Source: Kitasatospora sp. GAS204B (GTDB lineage Bacteria > Actinomycetota > Actinomycetes > Streptomycetales > Streptomycetaceae). Taken from it: DNA of 64,000 nt. Each line of letters opens with the position of its first letter. Position 1 is the stretch's first letter. The position numbers were made by a program, and so were the translations under genes. The notes beneath the pieces are model-generated. The model was not told the origin of the DNA, did no database searches, and saw only the letters and a list, made by a program, of their open reading frames with translations. The stretch covers positions 1 through 64,000 of the forward strand of contig NZ_JARZAG010000025.1 of the NCBI RefSeq assembly GCF_029892155.1, read 5' to 3'. Below, one piece after another: positions 51,779-58,497 of the stretch.

Positions 51779-52471
51779 ATGGCCACCGAATCCCCCGAGC
51801 CCGAGCAACCCCTGCGCGTCTTCCTCCTCGACGACCACGAGGTGGTCCGGCGGGGAGTGCGCGACCTGCTGGAGGCCGAGCCGGACATCGACGTGGTCGG
51901 CGAGGCCGGCACGTGTGCCCAGGCGCTGGCCCGGATCCCCGCGCTGCGGCCGCGGGTGGCGGTGCTCGACGTGCGGCTGCCCGACGGGGACGGGGTGACC
52001 GTCTGTCGCGAGCTGCGGGACCGGCTGCCCGAGCTGGCCTGCCTGATGCTCACCTCGTTCGATGACGACGACGCCCTGCTGGACGCGATCATGGCCGGTG
52101 CGGCCGGGTACGTGCTCAAACAGGTCAAGGGCGAGGACCTGGTGGCCGCCGTGCGCACGGTCGCCTCCGGTCAGTCGATGCTGGACCCCGCCACCACCCG
52201 CAAGCTGATGGAGAGCCTGCGCCACCACGAGGAGAGCGACACCGAGGCGGCACTGGGCCAACTGACCCCGCGCGAGCGCGAGATCCTCGTCCTGGTCGGT
52301 GAGGGCAAGACCAACCGGCAGATCGGCCAGGAGCTGTACCTGGCGGAGAAGACGGTCAAGAACCACGTTTCGCGCCTGCTCGCCAAGCTGGGCGTTGAAC
52401 GCCGGCTCCAGGCGGCCGTGCTCGCCGCGCACGTCGAGACCGAACAGGGGCACTCCGCCCGGCACCACTGA
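51779..52471 (+). CDS. NarL/FixJ response regulator, DevR/OsdR-like
   Basis: A 230-residue regulator. The receiver domain has the acidic pair Asp18/Asp19, phospho-acceptor Asp64 (VAVLDVRLPDGDG), Thr92 and Lys114, all conserved. The C-terminal LuxR HTH (LTPREREILVLVGEGKTNRQ) ends KTVKNHVSRLLAKLGVERR, very close to mycobacterial DevR/DosR. It would activate hypoxia and dormancy genes after phosphorylation by a GAF-type sensor kinase. The neighbouring genes are typical targets and share a palindromic motif. No intact kinase gene lies beside it; a decayed kinase is at 53.6-54.0 kb. The ATG 51779 is preceded by GGAGAG. Confidence 0.92.
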   Translation: MATESPEPEQPLRVFLLDDHEVVRRGVRDLLEAEPDIDVVGEAGTCAQALARIPALRPRVAVLDVRLPDGDGVTVCRELRDRLPELACLMLTSFDDDDALLDAIMAGAAGYVLKQVKGEDLVAAVRTVASGQSMLDPATTRKLMESLRHHEESDTEAALGQLTPREREILVLVGEGKTNRQIGQELYLAEKTVKNHVSRLLAKLGVERRLQAAVLAAHVETEQGHSARHH

Positions 52472-52492
52472 GCCCGTCCGGCCCGCTCGACG

Positions 52493-52506
52493 GAGCCGAT
52501 CGGCCC
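52493..52506. promoter_or_regulatory. DevR/OsdR-like palindrome upstream of the nitroreductase
   Basis: GAGCCG-AT-CGGCCC, one mismatch from the perfect copies, followed by ATGCGC as at 54052-54065. It lies 145 bp before the nitroreductase start. Confidence 0.6.
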
Positions 52507-52651
52507 ATGCGCGGGCGGTCGCCGTCGGTGCACCGTGGGAGGTGAGAGCCCAGAACCGACAGCCCACCGGCACAGCGGCGAGGAGCGTCGGACCGTCCCA
52601 GCTCCGCGCTGCGGCTCGCCGCGGGCTGACGCGTCAGTCAGGGAGTGCACC

Positions 52652-53659
52652 ATGTTCACCATCACCCTCGACGCCGCCGCACTGGAGAAGCTGATCTCGG
52701 CCGCGGTCGCGGCGCCGTCGCTGCACAACAGCCAGCCCTGGCGCTTCCGGCTGTGCCCCGAGACTTCCACCCTGGAGGTGCGCGCCGCCCGCGAGCGCGC
52801 GGTGCCGGCCACCGACCCGCAGGGCCGGGCCCTGCACATCTCGGTGGGCGCCGCCGTGCTCAACCTGCGCACCGCCGCCCGCCACCTGGGCTGGGCACCC
52901 GAGGTGCGGCTGCTGCCGGACCCGGGCGAGCCGGACCTGCTGGCCACCGTCGAACTCGACCAGCCCTCCCAGGTCCACCTCGCCCCCACCAGCGCGCTCT
53001 ACGACGCGATCTGGCACCGGCACACGATCCGCACACCGTTCAGCGGAGCCCCGATACCGGCCACCGTCCTCGACCAACTGGCCGAGGCCGCCCGCATCGA
53101 GGAAGCGCTGCTCGTCTTCCCCGACCACGCGGAGCGTGAACGGCTGCTGAGCCTGACCGCCGAGGCCGAACGCCGCAGCACCACCGACCCCGAGCGCCGC
53201 GCCGAGAGCCGCGCCTGGATCCAGGGGCCCGACGCCGCGCCGTACGGCATCCCGTCCGCCGCCCTCGGACCGCAGGACGCCACCGGCCACCTCCCGATGC
53301 GGGACTTCTCCGCCATCCGCCCCGCCGAACACCTGCCGCCCGCCGAGTTCGAGGCCGAGCCCTGCCTGGCCGTCCTGGCCACCGAGCACGACCGTCCCGT
53401 GGACTGGTTGCGCGCCGGGCTGGCCCTGGAGCACGTGCTGCTGATGGCGACCGTCCACGACGTGCGGGCCTCGCTGCTCCACCAGGCCCTGGAATGGCCC
53501 TCGCTTCGCTGGGAGGCGCGGGATCCCGAACTCCGGCCGGGCTTCGTGCAGATGGTGCTGCGGCTCGGATACGGCCGAGAGGGGACGGCGACCCCGCGAC
53601 TGGCGGTCTCCGACGTGGTGGACGCCGCAGAGCCAGCCGAGGAGTCAGTCGGCCGGTAG
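52652..53659 (+). CDS. Acg-type nitroreductase-fold protein
   Basis: A 335-residue nitroreductase-family protein like mycobacterial Acg (Rv2032), a strongly DosR-induced protein. The FMN-site signature AAVAAPSLHNSQPWRFRL is at the N-terminus, with WHRHTIRTPFSG in the middle and LRAGLALEHVLLMATVHDVR late. Family members bind FMN and may sequester it rather than reduce nitro compounds. The ATG at 52652 has GGGAG six bases before it. Its 3' end overlaps the kinase remnant on the other strand by 15 bp. Confidence 0.92.
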   Translation: MFTITLDAAALEKLISAAVAAPSLHNSQPWRFRLCPETSTLEVRAARERAVPATDPQGRALHISVGAAVLNLRTAARHLGWAPEVRLLPDPGEPDLLATVELDQPSQVHLAPTSALYDAIWHRHTIRTPFSGAPIPATVLDQLAEAARIEEALLVFPDHAERERLLSLTAEAERRSTTDPERRAESRAWIQGPDAAPYGIPSAALGPQDATGHLPMRDFSAIRPAEHLPPAEFEAEPCLAVLATEHDRPVDWLRAGLALEHVLLMATVHDVRASLLHQALEWPSLRWEARDPELRPGFVQMVLRLGYGREGTATPRLAVSDVVDAAEPAEESVGR

Positions 53660-54032
53660 CGGCACCCGCCAGCTCAGCTCCGTCGCGCCCTCCGGCCGGG
53701 CCTGCGCCCGGAACCTGCCTCCGTGGGCGGCGGCCCGCTCGACGAGGTTGGCCAGCCCGCTGCGCCGGCCGTCCGCCGGCAGTCCGCGCTCTGCAGGGTC
53801 ATGCCGGTGGCGAACAGGCGCTGGACGGCCAGGTCGTGCAGGTCCCGGGCGATCCGGTCGCGCTCCTCGAGCAGGGTGACCTGCTCGGAGTCGCGGCGCC
53901 GCTCGGCCAGCTGCATCGCGACCGCCGCCTGCCCGGCGAAGCCCGCCAGCGGCGCCGACTCGTCCTCGTCGAAGAGCGGCTTGCCAGCTGGGTCCACGCC
54001 CAGGCGCGCCTTCGGGGGGCGGCGTTCCGAGG
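53645..54032 (-). pseudogene. Decayed GAF-type sensor histidine kinase (DevS/OsdK-like)
   Basis: One frame reads DPAGKPLFDEDESAPLAG, the tail of a GAF domain, then the linker and phospho-acceptor helix RIARDLHDLAVQRLFATGMT, the HisKA_3 signature with the His codon at 53836-53838. After LQSAD the sequence jumps into another frame near 53785 and reads GRRSGLANLVERAAAHGGRF to WRVPLPAD and a stop, the typical end of the HATPase domain. More than 100 codons of the kinase core are missing and the join is out of frame. The N-terminal sensor domains are also gone, with a stop codon upstream. This is the expected partner of the DevR-like regulator. Confidence 0.85.
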
Positions 54033-54051
54033 GCCGTCAGACCTCGCATCG

Positions 54052-54065
54052 GGACCGTTCGGCCC
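54052..54065. promoter_or_regulatory. DevR/OsdR-like palindrome upstream of the HTH-oxidase-like gene
   Basis: GGACCG-TT-CGGCCC, preceded by G, which gives GGGACCG as the left half-site. It is followed by ATGCGC as at the nitroreductase site and lies 67 bp before the GTG at 54133. Confidence 0.62.
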
Positions 54066-54132
54066 ATGCGCTCCGGGCGCCTCGGGCGGACGCTGGAGTG
54101 AACCGCACCTGCGTTGCCGAGGAGGAGCCGCC

Positions 54133-54789
54133 GTGACCACGCATCCCGCCACCGAGGTGGCGCGCCGGATCGCCGAACGGTCCGCCCAGCTCGGCCTGAG
54201 CGAGGACCAACTGGCCAAGCAAGCAGGCATGGCCCCGCGGTACCTGCGGCAACTGCTCGACGCCGGCACCGATTTCGACCCGAACGGCCTACTCCGCGTC
54301 GCCGCCGCCCTGCACCTCACCTACCAGGAGCTGCTCGAAGGCCGCCGCGACCCGGCCCCGGGCCACAGCGGAGCGCCCTCGCGTCCGGTCCTGCTCCGCC
54401 TCACCATCCCCGAGTGCTGGGACAAGCTCGGCACGCATGGCGTGGGCCGGATCGTCCTACCAGCAGTGCCCAGCCCGCTGGTCTTCCCCGTCAACTACGC
54501 GGTGGACGCTGAAACCGTGCTCTACCGCACCAACCCGTCGGGAGGCGCCGCCGCTGAGGCGGGTACCGCGGTGTCCTTCCAGGTCGACCGCGTCGACGAC
54601 CACCTGAGCCGGGGTTGGAGCGTCCTGATCGTGGGTACCGCCCGCCACGTCACCGACCCCGACACGGTCCGGCGGCTGGCCGGGCTCCCGGGCACCGAGC
54701 CGTGGGCCGGCGGAGACCGTCCACTGTGGATCCGAGTCGAGCCCGACCAGATCACCGGCCGCAGCGTAGGCACGGGGCTGCTGCGGTGA
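54133..54789 (+). CDS. XRE-type HTH fused to pyridoxamine-5'-phosphate-oxidase-like domain
   Basis: A 218-residue fusion. Residues 1-70 hold an XRE-like HTH (RSAQLGLSEDQLAKQAGMAP). Residues 85-215 form a flavin-binding split-barrel domain (HGVGRIVLPAVPSPLVFPVN, then SFQVDRVDDHLSRGWSVLIV). Such fusions occur in streptomycete OsdR regulons and may combine F420 or FMN binding with DNA binding. The GTG start has GGAGGAG upstream. It lies behind a DevR/OsdR-like palindrome and is followed by a terminator hairpin. No redox substrate is known. Confidence 0.9.
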   Translation: MTTHPATEVARRIAERSAQLGLSEDQLAKQAGMAPRYLRQLLDAGTDFDPNGLLRVAAALHLTYQELLEGRRDPAPGHSGAPSRPVLLRLTIPECWDKLGTHGVGRIVLPAVPSPLVFPVNYAVDAETVLYRTNPSGGAAAEAGTAVSFQVDRVDDHLSRGWSVLIVGTARHVTDPDTVRRLAGLPGTEPWAGGDRPLWIRVEPDQITGRSVGTGLLR

Positions 54790-54842
54790 GCATCGGCGTG
54801 AAATCGTGACCAGTTGGGTGGGATCGGTGAGGAGACCCCGGA

Positions 54843-54880
54843 GCGGTGGATCGCAGACCTCCCGGACCCCGATCCACCGC
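54843..54880. terminator. Hairpin terminator
   Basis: GCGGTGGATCG (54843-54853) pairs perfectly with CGATCCACCGC (54870-54880) around a 16-nt loop. It lies between the convergent HTH-oxidase-like and pirin genes. Confidence 0.8.
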
Positions 54881-54917
54881 GACTCGGCGCACCGCCTCAT
54901 GACCACGTAGTCCCAGG

Positions 54918-55880
54918 TCAGCGCACCCTTCCCCGTGGCTTCAGGGGTAGTTGGGGCAGCTCGGGAGCGGCCAGCGGGTCGCCGTCGTAGCCGCGTACCT
55001 GGCCGAACCGGGACCCTGTCATCCAGTCCTCGCGGGCCTGGGTGATCTCCTGCGACGAGCGGCCGATGAAGTTCCACCACATGACGAGCTTCTCGTCGAA
55101 GGGCTCGCCGCCGAGCAGCAGCAGGGAGCCGTCTGCCAGTGCGCGCAGGGGCAACTCGCGCCGGCCGCTGCCGAGGTAGAGCATCGAGCCGGGGTCCAGG
55201 CGGACGCCGTCCACCTCGGTGAGGCCGGACATGGTGAGCACGGCGTACTCGAAGTCGGGCTCCAGCGGGAGGCTGGCCTCTGCATCCTGACGGAGCGTCA
55301 GGTCGACGCCGGCCAGCGGGGTGTACGTGGTGCCCGGGGAGGTGGTGCCGTCGAGCGAGCCGAGGATCACGGTGCCGTGCAGGCCGGGTGCGGTGATCTC
55401 GGGGAGTTGGGCGTGGTGTTCGAAGGTGGGGGTGGTGTGGCGGTGGGTGTCGGGGAGGGCGACCCAGAGTTGGGCGCCGTGCAGGAGGCGGGCGTGCGGG
55501 CGCGGGGATTCCTCGGAGTGCGAGATGGCGCGGCCGGCGGTCATCAGGCCCAGTTCGCGTGGTCGCACGGTCTGCAGGTTGCCGAGGCTGTCGCGGTGCA
55601 GGACTTCGCCCTGGTGCAGCCAACTGACCGTTTGCAGGCCGATGTGCGGGTGCGGCGGGACCTGCATGCCGGGCTCGTCGGCGATGTCGTCGGGGCCGTA
55701 GTGGTCGACGAAGCACCATCCGCCGACCATCCGCCGCCCCAGGTTGGGCAGCAGGCGGCGCACGACGGTGCTGCCGCCCAGCGCGGTCTCGCGGGGTGCG
55801 AGCAGTTCCCGGACGGGGCCGGCCGGCACGTCCTCGCGTCCGCCGCGCAGGGTGGGGGAGGCCTGGTCGAGTTCACTCAT
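54918..55880 (-). CDS. Pirin-family bicupin
   Basis: A 320-residue pirin. The metal-binding residues of the N-terminal cupin appear in PPHPHIGLQTVSWLHQGEVL and in AISHSEESP, and the family segment LHGAQLWVALPD follows. The C-terminal Pirin_C domain ends with MWWNFIGRSSQEI. Bacterial pirins act as quercetinase-like dioxygenases or as redox-sensing cofactors. It is the third gene of a tightly overlapping operon with OsmC and a small GNAT, which points to oxidative or electrophile stress. Confidence 0.93.
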   Translation of the reverse strand: MSELDQASPTLRGGREDVPAGPVRELLAPRETALGGSTVVRRLLPNLGRRMVGGWCFVDHYGPDDIADEPGMQVPPHPHIGLQTVSWLHQGEVLHRDSLGNLQTVRPRELGLMTAGRAISHSEESPRPHARLLHGAQLWVALPDTHRHTTPTFEHHAQLPEITAPGLHGTVILGSLDGTTSPGTTYTPLAGVDLTLRQDAEASLPLEPDFEYAVLTMSGLTEVDGVRLDPGSMLYLGSGRRELPLRALADGSLLLLGGEPFDEKLVMWWNFIGRSSQEITQAREDWMTGSRFGQVRGYDGDPLAAPELPQLPLKPRGRVR

Positions 55881-56316
55881 GGTGGGCCGGTTCCTCCATG
55901 ATCGGCGTGCCGCCGGACACCGCCCGGCTGACCGGGGTCCGCTCGGCGATCTCCAACAGCCGGGCGCGCTGCGCCTCGTCCAGCTCGCCGACCAGGTCGA
56001 TGCGCCGGGTGATCCGCGCCGTGTGGTCCGGGCCCTTCTCGTAGCCGAGGTGCACCCGGACGGTCTCCAGCGGCCACTGCTTGCGCTGCGCGTACATCCG
56101 CAGCGTGATCGCGGTGCAGGAGCCGAGCGCCGACAGCAGCAGCCCGGTCGGCGTGGTGGCGGTGTCGGCGCCGCCGAGCGAGGCGGGCTCGTCGGCGGCC
56201 AGGCGGTGGTGCCCCGAGCGGATGTCCACCCGGTGGTCCTCGCCCGTGCTGGTGACCAGGGCGGCGGCGGACCGGACGAACTCCTCGGCGGCAGCGGCGG
56301 CGGCGGTGGTGCTCAC
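55873..56316 (-). CDS. OsmC-family protein with altered second cysteine site
   Basis: A 147-residue OsmC/Ohr-fold protein. The peroxidatic Cys is in LSALGSCTAITLRMYA. The position of the second, resolving Cys (usually CPV) reads ERTPVSRAV, so that Cys is replaced by Thr. It therefore may not be a typical thiol peroxidase. It overlaps pirin by 8 bp and the GNAT gene by 4 bp. Confidence 0.9.
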   Translation of the reverse strand: MSTTAAAAAAEEFVRSAAALVTSTGEDHRVDIRSGHHRLAADEPASLGGADTATTPTGLLLSALGSCTAITLRMYAQRKQWPLETVRVHLGYEKGPDHTARITRRIDLVGELDEAQRARLLEIAERTPVSRAVSGGTPIMEEPAHHE

Positions 56317-56618
56317 AGGCCGAAGCGGGTGCGCTGGGCCGGGGGGACCAGGTCGACGTAGTCGGGGTGCTTGGTCAGCCAGGCGCGGATGAAGGGGCAG
56401 TACGGGAGAACGTCCGCGCCCTGCTCCCGGGCGGAGTCGAGGGCGGCGCGGGCCAGCACACCGCCGAGGCCGCGACCCCCGAACGCGGGGTCGATCTCGG
56501 TGTGGATGAAGGCGAGTTCGTTCTCGTGCCGGAAGTACTCGGCGAAGCCGGCGAGTTCACCGTCGTCCGTGATCTCGAAGCGCGAGCGGTCGGGGTTGTC
56601 CGTCACGGTGGTCGTCAT
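56313..56618 (-). CDS. Small GNAT-fold acetyltransferase (YjdJ type)
   Basis: A 101-residue YjdJ/GTL1-like protein (ELAGFAEYFRHENELAFIHT, then GGRGLGGVLARAALD, which is the acetyl-CoA loop, and the conserved CPFIRAWLTKHPDY). It is first in the GNAT/OsmC/pirin operon and overlaps OsmC by ATGA. The substrate is unknown; short GNATs of this kind are thought to acetylate small molecules or proteins. Confidence 0.9.
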   Translation of the reverse strand: MTTTVTDNPDRSRFEITDDGELAGFAEYFRHENELAFIHTEIDPAFGGRGLGGVLARAALDSAREQGADVLPYCPFIRAWLTKHPDYVDLVPPAQRTRFGL

Positions 56619-56672
56619 CGTTCCACGCCTCCTGCTGTGGGGCGGCGCGCCGGGGGCCCGGGCGCCGCATTT

Positions 56673-56701
56673 AATTTATCATTCAACAAGATGGTGATCA
56701 A
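56673..56701 (-). promoter_or_regulatory. Promoter of the GNAT/OsmC/pirin operon
   Basis: Read on the minus strand, TTGATC (56701-56696), a 17-bp spacer and TAAATT (56678-56673) lie in an AT-rich patch unusual for this DNA, about 55 bp before the GNAT start. The spacer contains TTGTTGAATGA, which could be part of a regulator site. Confidence 0.6.
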
Positions 56702-56709
56702 GCACGCGG

Positions 56710-57630
56710 TTACGACCGCGAGCCGCCGTCGTGGATCTCGGCGATGTAGCCGCCGGGGAACTGCACCATCGCGCTGTCGCGCTGCGGGGAGGCGTACGGG
56801 CCCCAGAGCACGGTCGCGCCGGCGGCCCGGGCCTTGGTCAGGGTGGTGGCGAGGTCGTTCACGGCGTAGCCGGTGCTCTCGCGTCCGAAGGGGTAGGGCA
56901 GGTGCCCGTCGGTGACCGCGACGGAGGTGTCGCCGAACGGTGAGCTGATCCGGATCCGCCGGTAGCTGGTGCCGGGCAGGCCGAGTTCGGCGCCCGGTGC
57001 CTGCCGGTCGTCGGAGACCACCCGGCCACCGGTGAAGGCCAGGTAGGCGTGCAGGAAGGAGCGGGCGGCGCTGCTCGGCAGGTACAGCCGGTTCTCCGGC
57101 ACGGAGGCCAGCGCCGGGTACGAGGGTGCCTTGGTGTGCCAGTACAGCTGCGCGTCGATGCCGCCGGGGAACTGCACGACCGCGTCGCGGCCGATCGGGT
57201 CGGCGAACGGCGTGACGACCGTGTTCGCCCCGTCCGACTCGGCCTTGTGCACGCCGCGGTCCAGGTCCGTGACGAGCCAGCCGGTGCGCTCGGCGCCGAA
57301 CGGGTAGGGGGCCGGCGTCTGGTAGTCGAAGACGGAGAGCGTGCCGACCGGGGAGAGGATGAGTTCGGACTTGGTCAGGCTGGGGGTCGGGGTGACGTCG
57401 ACGGTGGCCTGCGGGGTGTTGGTGCCGCCGAAGGTCGACTCCCAGCTGCCGACGAAGGAGTCCATCGTGCCGGGCGTCACGTAGACGTGTGCCGTGTCGT
57501 ACTGGGGGCCGACGGCGAGGGAGGGACGTGCCGAGTCGGGGGCCGCAGGGACCGACGGCGCGGTGGCGAAGGCCAGGGCGGTGACGGCGGTGACCGTCGT
57601 CAGCAGTCGCAGGGGCAGGCGCATGGTCAT
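56710..57630 (-). CDS. Secreted glyoxalase/VOC-fold protein
   Basis: A 306-residue exported protein. A signal peptide (LLTTVTAVTALAFATAPSVP, cleaved near AAPDS) is followed by two VOC modules. The first contains HVYVTPGTMDSFVGSWESTF and the second AYLAFTGGRV; each has a FGAERTGWLV or FGRESTGYAV beta-strand motif and a VVQFPGG or MVQFPGG end. VOC proteins bind a metal and act on small molecules, but the export of such a protein is uncommon. The function is unknown. The first of two close ATGs is used, with GGAAGGA upstream. Confidence 0.85.
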   Translation of the reverse strand: MTMRLPLRLLTTVTAVTALAFATAPSVPAAPDSARPSLAVGPQYDTAHVYVTPGTMDSFVGSWESTFGGTNTPQATVDVTPTPSLTKSELILSPVGTLSVFDYQTPAPYPFGAERTGWLVTDLDRGVHKAESDGANTVVTPFADPIGRDAVVQFPGGIDAQLYWHTKAPSYPALASVPENRLYLPSSAARSFLHAYLAFTGGRVVSDDRQAPGAELGLPGTSYRRIRISSPFGDTSVAVTDGHLPYPFGRESTGYAVNDLATTLTKARAAGATVLWGPYASPQRDSAMVQFPGGYIAEIHDGGSRS

Positions 57631-57687
57631 CTGAAGTGTCCTTCCGGGGGAGGGAGTTGACGGAGAGAGTGCGGGAGGGCGAACGCC

Positions 57688-58413
57688 TCAGTCGCGTTCG
57701 CGGTAGCCGATCGCGATCGCGGCGACCAGGAGAGTGCTGGTGAGCAGCGCCCACGCGAGGTGCCCGTGGATGACGAGCGCGGCTCCGGGCGCGGCGCCCG
57801 CGAGCATCGCCAGGACCGCGTAGAGGCGCCGGCCCAGGCGGGGGTTGGTGCCGCCGGCGAGCGAGGAGTCCGCGGCGAGGCCGGTCAGGGTGAGGGTGAG
57901 CACCGTCGTGGTCAGGTCCGGCACGCCCAGCTTGCGGACCGTGCCGTTGCGCAGGCCCATGGCCACGGCCAGCAGCGCGATCAGCGCCTCCTGCTGCGTC
58001 CGCCCGCTCGCGGTGAACGCGATGACGGTCGCCGCGGCCTGCAGCGCCGTCTCGGCCAGCAGCGCGGTGCGCAGCCAGCGCGACCGGCGGCCCTCGCGGT
58101 GCCGCAGGGCCAGCCGGCCGGCCAGCACCGAGCCCAGCAGGAAGGCCGCGAGCGAGGTCAGCGAGCCGGCGAGCGAGAAGCCGGGCGTGCCGACGAGGGC
58201 GAAGGCGACCACGACGACGTTCCCGGTCATGTTCGCGGTGAAGACGTGGCCGAGCCCCAGGTAGCTGACCGCGTCGATCAGGCCGCTCACCACGGTCAGC
58301 GCGAACAGGGCCAGGGCCAGCGGGTGGCGGTCGCGGATCTGTCCGGCGGCCACGGGTGCGGCGGCTGCGGGTGCGGCGGCCACGGTGCTCTCGGGCTGAG
58401 GTGGCGTCATCAA
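57688..58413 (-). CDS. YoaK/DUF1275-family membrane protein
   Basis: A 241-residue membrane protein with about six transmembrane helices. The DUF1275 features VSGLIDAVSYLGLGHVFTAN, MTGNVVVVAFALVG and NGTVRKLGVPDLTTTVLTLT are clear. The role is unknown; members have been linked loosely to small-molecule transport. It lies between the secreted VOC protein and the amidohydrolase, all on the minus strand with 57- and 84-bp gaps, so they may form one transcript. Confidence 0.92.
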   Translation of the reverse strand: MMTPPQPESTVAAAPAAAAPVAAGQIRDRHPLALALFALTVVSGLIDAVSYLGLGHVFTANMTGNVVVVAFALVGTPGFSLAGSLTSLAAFLLGSVLAGRLALRHREGRRSRWLRTALLAETALQAAATVIAFTASGRTQQEALIALLAVAMGLRNGTVRKLGVPDLTTTVLTLTLTGLAADSSLAGGTNPRLGRRLYAVLAMLAGAAPGAALVIHGHLAWALLTSTLLVAAIAIGYRERD

Positions 58414-58497
58414 GGCGTCCTTTCAGGGCGGCCCGGCACCGCGCGCCGCCGGGCGGCGCGCGGTGGAGAGGGTGGAGACGGCGGAGACGGAAGGCGG

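Noticed and set aside
54790..54917. Antisense frame reading ALTWDYVVMRRCAESRW as a transposase or gene remnant
   Set aside because: It is short, shows no recognisable family, and much of it is explained by the terminator hairpin at 54843-54880.
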